Assembly (NCBI GenBank): GCA_001986395.2
Contig: MQVO02000015.1
Location: 124,001 to 188,000 of the forward strand
Direction: 5' to 3'
Length of the DNA stretch: 64,000 nt
Source of the DNA: Irpex lacteus
Taxonomy: Eukaryota > Basidiomycota > Agaricomycetes > Polyporales > Irpicaceae
Position numbers and translations under genes: made by a program. The first letter of the stretch is position 1. Each line of letters starts with the position of its first letter. The notes beneath the pieces are model-generated. The model saw only the letters and a list, made by a program, of their open reading frames with translations, had not been told where the DNA came from and searched no databases. Of this stretch, positions 24,532-35,405 are shown in pieces.

Positions 24532-24989
24532 GCTCGACGGGTGGTTGTCGATGCGCAACTTGACTGAGAATAAGGAAGGTACATTTTCGTAAGGGAAAAT
24601 AGAGGTTCTTGGATCGCATTTCTATCTATCTTATTTTCCTATGTTTGATTTGGCTCGTTTGCGGCGACCACTCTACACGACTTTTCTTTATTTACACACC
24701 GATCGTCTCGCGAGGTTGTAGTGACTACGTATCCTCGCTTCATCACTCATCACCAAGACCACAGCTATTTGTGCGTTGTATCACATCATCATAACATGTA
24801 CCCTGTATTTAGAACGGTAATCGAACCTTTGTCGTCTCGATTATTGCTCAAACACTCAGGCATCGCTGAGACCTGGGGAATGTTGACTCATGGCTTTCAG
24901 AGCACGTCGTGTGATACTGAAGTGGGGAGGTACATATATGCGGCCTGGTGGACTCGTCAGCGCAGGCACGACAAATAGCTACACATGTA
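24532..24989. other. Intergenic region before the right arm
   Basis: 3' flank of ELL up to the inner edge of the right duplication arm. No gene-like frame. Confidence 0.5.
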
Positions 24990-26073
24990 GGAGAGCTTTC
25001 AGCGAAAGAAACATGACGGGCAGAGCTCAGCCAAGTACTGCCAGTGCAGCACCTGGCGGGCTTGAGGCGCTCGATAAAGCGCCTCCCTCAAAAACCTGCA
25101 GCGCAGTGGAATGCAACTTGCACTCCGACTCTTCTCATCCAATGTAACCTGCAATCATGAAACTATCCAAGGTTCCACCATACTCGAGCGATCCTACAGG
25201 CCTAGGTGAGTATGAACAACCGGGATGTCTAGTAAGTCGCTACTGTCGTTGCTTTATCTCATCGTCGATATCGCAAGATAGAAGTCGCACCATGCCAGGA
25301 CATGAGTCTGGTCGCGTTGGGGCGTGGTCTGGTAGAGAACAGCTCATTTTATGACTGTGATAGTGTTATTGTAGTACGTTTGGTGAGTTTTTAGCAGCGT
25401 TGGATGCAAAAGCGAGCTAATATACACGTCCAGCGGCAGGTCGATACGATACAATCTTTCTGTACACTTCCAGTTGTTGGTAACATTGCTCAGAACTTCA
25501 AAGCCTCATGAAATATCCCGGACGGTACTCTGAATGCCAGAGCCGTGTACCTTGCCTCGCCTCTTCAATGCCTTCATTCGCCCCCATCGGTCTTGCAGGC
25601 CGCTTGACTGGACTTATGCAATTTATTGTTCCATGTCCTCTTGATAGGATGTGCATCGAATGCTCCATGGACTATATCTTGGGATAACCGTGCGACTGAT
25701 GGTTAGAACCATGAAGACAGTTGGAGGGGGTACAGTGCTGAAATTATACACAACTGACTTCAGCTCAAGACAGGTCAGCAGTCCCTCAGGGAGCGCTGTG
25801 CGTGAACATATTGGTCTGTCATAATAGCTGGTGTGGTCGTAATGCTCTGGTACGAAGATAAAAACAATCGCGCTTCTGCGGCTGACATATTTTTCTACAG
25901 CGTTTCTGGCTTTCCCTTCATGGCTGAGCCCTTCGATCGCGCGGCAGACGGTCGTCTCAATCCCAACCATCGTCAACCACCGATTGTCATCCGCTGGGTT
26001 ATATCGCAGGCGCGCCGCTCTCTTCTCTCTTCTTCAGATACCGTCATCTCCAGGGCCTCTTCCTCCATCGAGC

Positions 26074-29010
26074 ATGAAGTCCGACGTCGTCTCACCCTTC
26101 AGCACGCGCGCCACCGCCGTGCTGGCCATCGCCCGCATCGTCCTACCCACCCTCGGCAAGCTTCTCCTGATCCTTGCCTTGCGAGCTGTTTACGACATGT
26201 TCTCCGTGGAGGCACTGGCCGACCTGGCCAACTCGTATTATGTTCTCGTCTGCGACTCTCTGCTTCCTGCTTTCTCGCTTTTGGCTATCCAACTCAACCA
26301 CACTCTTTTCTCTGTTCTGGAATCCCACACTCCCACATTCATTCGTATCGACTTCCACTACGCGTTGTCCGAGGTCTGGAAGGCCCTGGAGCCGTGTCTG
26401 CCTGCACCACCCGTTCAGTTCTGTGTCCTCGGCCAGGGCATCGGCTGTGGAATCCCGTTCGCGCGTCGTCCCTTCACCGCTGCCTTCTCCGAACTGGGCG
26501 ATCGACTTGTCAGCCACCTCTTCGACGTTGCCCGGTCCCTCGGTGCCACCTTGGCCGACCTCACATTCCTTCGTTTCGACTGCTACCATCTCGCGTCGGA
26601 GGTATGGAAGGCCCTGAAGCCGTGCTTGCCTCCACCACCCGTCAGCTACTGCGTCCTCGGTCACGGCATCGGCTGTGGGACTCTGCCTGCGCGTCGCCCC
26701 TTCACAGACGCCTTCTCCGAATTGGGAGCTCGACTGGTCAGCCACCTCGTTGACAACGCTTGGTCTCTTGGTTGTTCCCTCACCGCCACCGTTCCCATCC
26801 CCATCTTCCTGCGTTTCGACTTCGTCCATCTCGCGTCTGATGTATGGAGGGCTCTGGAGCCCTGCTTACCTTCGCCGCCTATTCAGTACTGTGTACTCGG
26901 TGCAGGCATCGGTTGCGGGACACCGATTGCTCGACGTCCGTTGACGGACGCTCTCTCTGAACTGGGCACTCGACTTGCAGTCCACCTCGTCGCTAGTGCC
27001 CGTCCACTCGTTCTTTCTCTCGTTGATGGCATGTCGATCATGCTGTCTCACCACCTACCCTGGAAGTCTCTGCTATATTCTGTGCTTTACCTCTTCTCTT
27101 TTCTCACTGTCTCGTCTCTCTGGATGCTGCATTCTCTCGACTGGACGCTGGACGGACTTCAACCTCTCGGTTCCATCAACGCAAGACTGGGTCTCGCGTA
27201 CAACAAACTTCGTCGCCTGTCGATCAGGCCACGGACGTTCGCCATCTATGCTATCTGTATGTCTCTGCTTTTGTATATCTTCTGGCCAACCAGCGCTCTC
27301 CGTGTCCACTGCTACGAGTCTCTCCTCTACGACCCCGCAGGCGGGGACAGGTTCTACTGCAGCAGGAGCCCGACGACGTATGCGTTCGAGCAACTAGTTC
27401 GCATGGCTTTGGACTCTCGTCTTCTTCAGGTCGCGCTGGTCGCAATCAAGGTGCTGAGCGCTGTCTCGTTCGCTGTATATTGTGTTCTGGTAGATTTATC
27501 TGTTTGGGTACGTCTCCGCTCTCTCTTTCACCTACTGTGATTGTGCTGACATGGTATCTTTTCCCTCTAGCGATGTTACTTCCTGCGGAAGTTGGCGTCT
27601 TTCGAGAACGCTCTGGTAGCATCCAAAGTGAGCTTTTGTTCTTAACGGTATCACAATGCGTAGTCTAATATCTGTCGCTGTAGGATGACCTCGAAGGCCT
27701 CTATGCTCTTTGCGACATCACCATCGCTGGAGATGTTCTACGCTCTACGGCCACCGTAGCCCTCGATGGGCCCCTTCCAGAGTCCGGTATTCCTGCTCTG
27801 TTGAACGACGCTGCCAACGACACACCTGCTCACGCGAAGAAGGAGCATCCACTCCCCCCCTATCCAGGTTGCTTCTCCCTGGCAGCGTATGACATCGTTC
27901 CTCCGAAGAACACAGGAACACTCTCCGCATATCCAGGACGCTACATTTCTGAATACTTCATTGACGACTACGACCTCCACCCTGACTTCCTCTACAAATA
28001 CGGGGTTTTCATCGATGCGGAGCTTGGAGCCGGAGGCCACGGGTTTGTCCTCCATGGCTGGCAACTCTTAGACAACAAAGAGGTCGCAATCAAGGTTGTT
28101 ATGCGAAAGAAGAATTCGTCTTCCTGGCCGGTCCATCCGAAATACGGGCAGGTGCCAAACGACGTGATGATGATGGAGCAGCTTGACCACGACGGCATTG
28201 CCTGCTTGTTGGACGTCATGAGCGACGACCATTATGTTTACGTCGTAAGTTTTGTCGCACTTCTCATTCGTGATGAAACCAACTGACTGTGCGTACAGGT
28301 CCAAGAGCTCTATGGGACGCCGTGGTTCCCTTCAGTAGACACCGACGAGGAGCCATCCTATCCTGATCGCAGCTTGCGCGGATACCTGGAACAACACGGC
28401 TCCATGTCTGCGGCGGACGCTAGACACGTCTTTTCACAGCTTGTCGATATCGTTGGGTACTTGCATGCGAAAGGCATTATTCACTGTGACATCAAGCCGG
28501 GAAATATACTCATTGACGAGAATCTCAAGGTGAGTACCTTTTATGGATACTTTCGTATTCACTGCGATGCCTGAGTTCTGATCAACGTCTTCTTAGATAA
28601 CGCTTATCGACTTCGGCAATGCCCAATCAATTCTAGAGGACAGGATTGCATTGCATCCCCAAACCCTCTTTTGCGAACATCCTGGTGGATTTCTGGGTAC
28701 GCTAGTTTACTCCCCACCAGAGCTCTTCTGGGGCGATTCCTTCATACCCGAAGGTGTCGACACTTGGGCGATGGGCGTAACGTTATTCGAGATGCTCATG
28801 GGATTCCGACCATTCGCGGACTCGGAGGCCATCAAGGCGATTACCGTTGACTACACACCGGAAACATCGGGCAATGTGCATGCTCTCGTCTCATTGTGGC
28901 CCGTTGTATATAGCTGCCTTCAAGGTCATATGGGGTCGAGGGCCACTGTCGAGGAACTGAAGCGTCTCGTTAAACCCGACTGGCATACGGTGTTGCTTCC
29001 ACCTTTATAG
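26074..29010 (+). CDS. Membrane-anchored protein kinase with three tandem N-terminal repeats (right copy, K2)
   Basis: Five exons: 26074-27507, 27571-27627, 27684-28244, 28299-28529, 28597-29010, about 898 residues. All intron positions and phases equal those of K1. An N-terminal hydrophobic segment is followed by three 76-80 residue repeats, further membrane helices (around YSVLYLFSFLTV, YAICMSLLLYIFW and VALVAIKVLSAVSFAVYCVLV), then a linker with a Pro-rich stretch. The kinase domain, from about residue 610, has GAGGHGFV, VAIK, HCDIKPGNIL, IDFGNA and YSPPELF. Compared with K1, exons 1-3 differ by scattered substitutions, but the activation segment and C-lobe differ heavily (for example PDRSLRG is identical while the residues after DSEAI are not). 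It ends HTVLLPPL without the K1 cysteine tail. Confidence 0.83.
26332..27030 (+). repeat. Three tandem 76-80 residue coding repeats in K2
   Basis: Units at about 26332-26559, 26560-26799 and 26800-27030. Conserved core per unit: VWKALEPCLP, PPVQYCVLG, GIGCG, ARRPFTDAFSELG, RLVSHLV. Lengths are 76, 80 and 77 residues. The conservation of motif rather than of nucleotide sequence alone suggests selection on the protein. Confidence 0.85.
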
Positions 29011-29279
29011 TTTGTATACATCATATAGTATGTACTCAATGCGAATAGTTTGCTGCACTCCGTAGGATACTTCAAATGGGCTTTCGGCTTACCTTCAATT
29101 GCGTTGAACATGACAGCACCACCAATAGAGTATCACAGTAGGGTGGAAATATCGCAAATACAATGCTTCACGAATTCTACGCGGTAGTACAGATAGAAAT
29201 GTATGCTAGTATGCTATATCATATACCTCATGCTCTAGCGGACCCTTCCCAAGGCTTCATCGTGATTGGCACCCTGACG

Positions 29280-31696
29280 TTATCTTAGAACTGGATAACG
29301 GTTGTCGGATCCTCCAGCGTGAGATGCTTTGATTTGTGACTGCCCGTGGGGCTTAGCAACTTGGAAGGAGTCGGTGCCAGTGGTCCTCGGTGTAGTCACT
29401 GTAGTGTACTTCGGGATGCGAGATACCTTGCGACATGTGCTCGACGGCTTCGGGAGAAGGATATTAGCTTCGCCTTCGAGTCGCAGCTCCTCCATGCGCT
29501 GACTGACAAGCGGGCCGCGCGGGTGCAGAGCGTGACCGCCGCGCGAACCTGAGGCGGCCTGCAGACGAGACACTTCGGGTGCCGGGGCGTTGAGGAGAGC
29601 GACTTGCTCACGTACCCGTCCTGGTGCAGAGTTGTTGGGAGGGGTAGAGCTGATCATTTCGGGTGCTGGGGTATCGAGAGGCGAGGGGGACTTGGGCATC
29701 GGAGGACTAACAGAGACAGATGGTGGTGTCGCGGGGACCTCGACCGGGACGGAAGGTATGTCGACGGGAACAGACAGTGCCTCGATTGGCATGACCATCT
29801 GCTCCGTCACCGCGGGTATGGGTCCATCCTGAGCACGAGCAGAGGCAAGTGCCAGTCTGTGGGACCTGTCAGCAAAGCGGAATTTGGGGAGTCGATCATC
29901 CTTGATGGCACCAGGGAGAGGATTGTACCAGGGTGAGCCACTGCCGCTGTCATCGGATTTGAGAGCAGCCTCGGCGTCGAGGGAATTCATGGCGGCCAAT
30001 TCCGCCCTAGCTGCTTCGTTTGATGTCGACTCCGGTAAAACCTCGTTGGTCGGAGCAGAGTCAGCAGACCATGAAGGTTGGTCCTCTGCGGGTGGTGACA
30101 CTGAAATGTCCGCCGCCAAGCTCGGTGTGCTGGGAGCCTGAAGCGTCTGGATGCCAGTTTGGAGGTACAGGTCCGGAGAGTCTGATGGCGTGGCGAGGAA
30201 GGTGTTAACGGCGACAGCTACTCCACTGATAGACTCCGACAGACTCATCCCGAATGTTGCATCGCGGGACCAGTCTTGTGCAGGGTCATCTAAAAGATTA
30301 AGTAGGTTAGTACTTTGGAAGTAGTGAGTGATATAAATACGTAGCATTACTCACCGCTGGTGTCTGAGGTCAACTCGCTGGGCATGAACACCAGTGACTG
30401 GTCAGCCTGATAAACGGCATTCCAATCTCGAGTAGAAGACAATGGCGGGGAGGCAGCCACAGGCGTGTCCACCTTTACCTCCATGTCAACGACCACCGGT
30501 GCCTCCTCAGCGACCTCCACCCCCGACGCCTTGATGGTCTCTGCCTCCGCCACCTCCTCCGAGTCCACCTCTGCCTCCACCACCTCTGCCTCCACCACCT
30601 CCCCCGAGTCCACCTCCACCTCCGCCACCTCCGCCTCCGCCACGACCGCCTCAACCTGCGTCTCAGCGACTTCGACATCAACCTCCGCCTCCCTGACAGT
30701 AGCCTTCGCCTCCACCATAACCTCCTCTACCTCTACCACGACGTCGTCAATCCCGGTACCCGCTGGTAGCACAAGATCGGCTCCGGGGGTTGTAGCAGCA
30801 CACCCAGGCGGGGTGGCATTCGTGGTCACTAAGTGGCCTGGTAAGTTCACGATTGTGCAAGCCGAAATTGAAGTACATACCAGGGATAGACTGGGCGGCA
30901 TCGACGACTGCTGCAACAGGCACACGAAGTTGAAGGTCCCGAAAGGCAGCATCGAGAACGGGCGACGCAGCGGTGGGCCTGAGAACGCCGAGGATCCTGG
31001 CGAGGGGTGCGTACTGACGAAGGAAGGCTGAGACGGCAACGACTGCTGCCACGCCAGTGAGAGCGATGTAGACCGCCGTGAGAAGCATATCCAAGGGGAC
31101 TGACGACGCGGTAGGAGGACCGGACGGAGACGGTAGAGTCCAAACCGCCTCCGGAGGACATTCAAACGGGGAGACGACCACGCAGAACCACGCGGTGTCG
31201 AGCTGCACGGGTGCGCCGGTTACATCGACGGGTTCTGTGTCGGACTGAAGGGCAGCCTGAGCGTACGGAAGCGGTCCGAAGACACGGTCGACCAGTTGCT
31301 GCGTCTGAAGCGGTAACGGATCCGAGGCCTCTGCACGTTCGTAGAGTTGAGAGAAGTTACCCGAGCGGAGCTCGGGAGGTGCGAGATCGCCCAGCATGAG
31401 GACGAGTTTCTCCCGCCAGGCAGTCGTCGCCGCTTCCCTCCGTGCGGCCCTAGTACACGGTTAGTACTGTACCCAGAGTGGAGAGGTTTTATGACGTACC
31501 GTGCTTCAGCCCTTCTCGCAGCCAACTGAGCGGATTCTTGATAATTAACGGTACTGGTCTTGCTACCTCCGATCAAAAAACCCTGCATCTTCTTGTACAA
31601 CTTGGAGGGCTGCACCGGCCACTGGCAGCCCCGCTCCGCGATGTGGATGGCCAACGAGACCGCCGCCAAAAGAGCCATGCGCACGACGTCGAGCAT
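29280..31696 (-). CDS. Large acidic low-complexity protein with a central membrane helix, unknown function
   Basis: Four exons: 31696-31500, 31449-30881, 30837-30355, 30289-29280, all joined in phase, about 752 residues. The N-terminus MLDVVRMALLAAVSLAIHIAE is hydrophobic. A second hydrophobic helix is near residue 180 (LDMLLTAVYIALTGVAAVVA). Exon 3 encodes a Glu/Val-rich low-complexity run of about 90 residues with repeated EVVEAEV-type units. Exon 4 is Ser/Pro-rich and ends in a basic region with KPSSTCRKVSRIPKYTTV. No family recognised. The gene lies immediately outside the right arm, convergent with K2. Confidence 0.6.
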
Positions 31697-32138
31697 AGTG
31701 AATAGAATAGGAAGGAAAATGAGAGTGGGTATAGGCTGTGTCTGTGGACGTAGGAATGGGGATAGGATGGGGAAAAGAGGGAAACTCGACGAGGCGGCGT
31801 GCCCCCCACTTTGAACTATTTTCGCTGCGTCTGACGTCGCCGCCCGCGCGTCCCAATCCAGTTAAACTGCCTTTTTGGGAAAGAAGCCGAGTGTCTTCGC
31901 CTAGGAAGACACTGGGCTTCTCTCCGCAATAGGCAGCGGCGCGAGCTCTAGACATCGAAAAAAACATGATCGCTCTTCTATTTTGACAGGTCGTAAGCTT
32001 CGTTAGATGCATCTCCCACCTGTTAGCAGACCTCGCATCCACACGCGTGCGTATCACAGTTATGTTTAGTTCATATTGGTGTATACATACATACATGAAG
32101 CAAATTTCGACTATACATCGTTGGAGGATAACTGGGCC
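31697..32138. other. Intergenic region
   Basis: Probable promoter of the 31696 gene. A minus-strand frame running from 32096 is antisense to nothing and has no recognisable motif. Confidence 0.45.
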
Positions 32139-34875
32139 TTAACGAGCCGCGGTGCTGTTATCGGCGAGTTCGTCGTCCCACGGGCTGAATCGGGGGCGTC
32201 GCAACGAGTGGAGCCAGGAGAATCTCGTCTCCGATGCTGATGGCTGTGGCGCACGCTGAGCGACGATCCCGTGCGAGTTATTGGGAGAAGAAGGGATGCT
32301 TCCTATGACATCGGCCAAGTTTGGCAGACGTTCCAGACTTGTGTTCGCAGATCCCAAGGCACGGGTGAGAGCCTCGCGCTCCTCAGGCGAAGGCGCGAAC
32401 GCACGCATAGACAGCGTCGAGAATATTGAGCTGGCGTCGGTCGTCGGGGCGGCGAAGAGGGTCGGGAGGCTGAGCGACGAGGCGGTGGAGGCACGGGAAG
32501 TCGCGCTGTCAATGGAGGCCTTGGGCGTCGCACCGAAGATGGGGAACTTCTTCAAGTGGAAGGCCTTTGCTTCTGGATTCAGCCCCTTTCTGTCAACGTC
32601 CTTCGACGACGAGAACCACCGGCGGGGCGGCACTGTCTTCTCGTCCGACTCCTGGGTGCGCGAGCGTGTCAAAGGCTGGCCAATGGAATCTGTTGCCAGT
32701 GTGCCGTTCAAATATACTCGTTCGGTCTCCAGGCCATCGCTCGTGATACGATGGCGCAGGGGAGGCGGCGGGGGCCGAATCTCGAAGGGGTCCTCCTGGT
32801 CGACGGCATCGAACGATGGGAATTGCAGCGATGTCGGCGACGAACTAAACACCGCCGCGTTCTCGACGGGCTGCGCGGGGAACGGATGCAGCTTTCTCCA
32901 GTCGCGGTCCAGCACCGAGTCAGTCTCAGATTGGAAAGAGCGGGAGAGATCCTCGGTGGCCCCGCCGCGGTCGAGTGTTTTAATGAGACTGGTGGGAATC
33001 AACGACGTGCTGCGTGGAGAGATGGCAATGTCGCCGTGCATGTCGGTCGAGACGTCGAGCTCCTGATCACTGAACGGCGAGAACTTCGTAGATTGTGTGC
33101 GACCAGAGGTGAGAGGTGGGACGTCGTCCGTCGAGATCGTGGGCAGTCCGGCATCCGCAGGCAGCGGCATCGAGTGGTCACGGAAGTTCGAGAGAGTACC
33201 AAGTGAGAGATGCCTCGGCCTGGGCGACGTAGTCGACTGCACAGGCTCCTCGGTTATCGAGGGACGTCGACTCTGCATATGCTCAGCTGGAATAATGTCC
33301 GGGAATACCTCTATATGCGCCGAAGAATCGGTGTGTATGTCGAAATGCGGGTCCACCGCCGCTTCTTGCACCTCAGGGACGATAGGAGACCACAGCGGGG
33401 CCTCCAAAGGTTCGCTCACGACGTGCAGCGGGTTGAACGCCCTATCCTGCTTCTTCATGTCCGCCTGCTCCTTCGCCCTCCTCACCCTCTCCTCCTCCGC
33501 TGCGATCTTCTCCTCCAGCTCCTTCGCCCTCGAGTTCAACGCAGAAATAACCTCCTCCGCGACCCTAATCTCCTTCCTCTTCCTCTCCAGCTGCTCCGCC
33601 ATCTCCTTATCCATCTCAACCCCGTCCTGCTTGCCCTTCACGATCGCCTCCTCGTCCTCGTCCATCCTCTGCCTCAACGCCCCTATCTCCTTGTCCAACC
33701 GCTGCACCCTCTCACTCGCATTATCCCGTGCACTCTCCGCCGCACGCAGTCGCTTCTCCGCTTCCCGTTTACTAGCCTCCGCCGACCTCTTCGAGTCCTC
33801 CAACGTCTTCGTCCGCGCCTTCAACTCTGATCGAGCAGCGTCCTCGTTCCGTTTTCGCTCCCTGTGCACGTCCAAATCGCTCTGAATGACAGCATGAGAC
33901 TCCGCGGCTGCAGCGCGGAAGTCCTTCAGCTGCGTACGCAGATCATGTACGGCCGCTTTAGAGCTGTTAATCTGTCGCAGAATATCACTGATCACGGGAG
34001 ACTGGTCAAAGATCGTTGAGGGCGACGGGAGCAGCCCTGGAGGGTTAACCCTCGCAGGCTCAGAAGACGTCGTCGTCAAGGGTTGCGAGGATGTTTGGCG
34101 TATATTGTGTTGTTGTGGTTGATGTTGTTGTTTGTCGTGCGGCACGCGAGCGACATGAAGTGGCAGGGACGCAGATTTCGGAAGAGGAGGTGGTGTGGTG
34201 CTCCGCGGCGCGCTGCTCGTGGTCCGCTGCAGGGACCGCTCCGAGACACGAGGCTTCTGCGGCGACTCTCGACAGTTGATAGAGACGTGTCCGACTACGA
34301 CGCAAATCAGTCATAAGTCCGATGAAACATTGAACAGAGGGTCTATACGCACCATCGTAGCATTCCAAGGCATCAAGGGGCTTCATATCCAGAACGCCAG
34401 AATTACACCTCTCCGTGTCCTTTGTATTCGCAGCGTTCTCAACCCACCACGCCTGAATAGGACCTCCCCGCCACCATTTTCCAAACGCGCCTATAAACCA
34501 TGACTCTGAAACCATGAAACCGTCCGTTTGCGAAGTAGCGCCTGAGCGACTGGTTGCTCCTGTTGGCAAGACCGCAGCGATGGTCATGATCCCAAAGCTG
34601 TAAAAGACATGTTTGGGCGTGCGTAAGGATACCGCAGCACGATTGACGAAATGGAATGGCTGAGAGGAGAAGTTGTCGACGTTCTTCGTGGAGGCCTTGG
34701 ATATCCTGCGCGTGAGTGAAAAGTGGACGCCTGAGTCGTCAGAGTCGCTTTGATCGTCCTGATGGCTTGCCTCGAGGCGACTGAGATGCTGTCTGAAGGA
34801 CTGCTCCGTGAGGTACGTGCGGAAAGAGGTCTCCGATGGATTGGTGAGATAGGCTAAGTGAGGCAATTGGGCCAA
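32139..34875 (-). CDS. Coiled-coil protein, unknown function
   Basis: Two exons, up to 34875-34353 and 34294-32139, joined in phase (GTGCGT...CGTAG). The N-terminal part includes hydrophobic HVFYSFGIMTIAAVLPTG and a Trp-rich segment (FGKWWRGGPIQAWW), then a Gln/Pro-rich stretch. A long coiled coil follows (about residues 270-460): Lys/Glu/Arg/Ala heptads such as EAEKRLRAAESARDNASERV. The C-terminal half is Ser/Pro-rich and probably disordered. No in-frame ATG exists before codon 97 (34587), although the frame upstream to the TAA at 34918-34920 reads like protein, so the true start or a 5' exon is unresolved. Confidence 0.62.
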
Positions 34876-34994
34876 GTGTCGAGCAATGAGAGGGGTTATA
34901 GCGATGTCGCGGTTTATTTATGCATATAGAAGTAGCACAAGGTCGATTAAGATAAAACACGAGTCGTAAGCCATCCGTTACGAACAAACGACAG

Positions 34995-35405
34995 TTATGT
35001 AAGAAACGCACCCAAGACCAGAAGCACAATTACGAATACCAATGCAAAGAAGGCCGACTGGAGGTCAACCTTTTGCAGAGCTCTCTCCGCCGAAAACATA
35101 AACGACCGGCCGCCATAGAGCAAGATGCTGAGGCCGCCAAAAACCATACCCAAAGGGAGAAGAGGAAGCCCTCCCTTCAAACCGAAATGTGTGGCGATGC
35201 CTTTCTTCGAGGTCGTGCGGCTACCGTGTGTTGCTTGATTGACCGACAGTGTGACGAGGGATCGCAGACGAGCGACCCCGACCAAGTATCGTCGAGATAA
35301 TTGTGGCCGACGACGAGGAAAATAAAGAGAAAAAGGTTGTGGAGGAAGAGAGGAAAGACGGGATTCGCGTGCGTCAAATGCCCAAAAGAAAAGGAGCCAT
35401 CTCAT
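34995..35405 (-). CDS. Small membrane protein, unknown function
   Basis: ATG at 35405, 136 codons, no intron needed. After a basic N-terminal half, two hydrophobic helices are visible: GGLPLLPLGMVFGGLSILLYGG and FFALVFVIVLLVLGAFLT at the very C-terminus. A short spacer links them (FMFSAERALQKVDLQSA). It precedes the coiled-coil gene on the same strand by about 120 bases. No family recognised; the N-terminus may be wrong. Confidence 0.42.
   Translation of the reverse strand: MRWLLFFWAFDARESRLSSLPPQPFSLYFPRRRPQLSRRYLVGVARLRSLVTLSVNQATHGSRTTSKKGIATHFGLKGGLPLLPLGMVFGGLSILLYGGRSFMFSAERALQKVDLQSAFFALVFVIVLLVLGAFLT

Larger units (their letters stand above)
24990..29055 (+). repeat. Right arm of the 4-kb inverted duplication
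   Basis: Reverse-complement partner of 7795-11868. The first exon and the third exon of the enclosed kinase gene are nearly identical to the left copy by eye, with one 6-base length difference in exon 1. The last exon is much more diverged. Confidence 0.9.

Noticed and set aside
30465..31031. 188-codon Ser/Thr-rich plus-strand frame resembling a mucin
   Set aside because: Antisense to the acidic exon of the minus-strand gene, whose exons join in phase; no start context or signal peptide.
32281..33885. Two plus-strand frames of about 260 codons each
   Set aside because: Antisense shadows of the coiled-coil gene; Ser-rich composition mirrors Arg/Glu/Ala-rich codons on the other strand.
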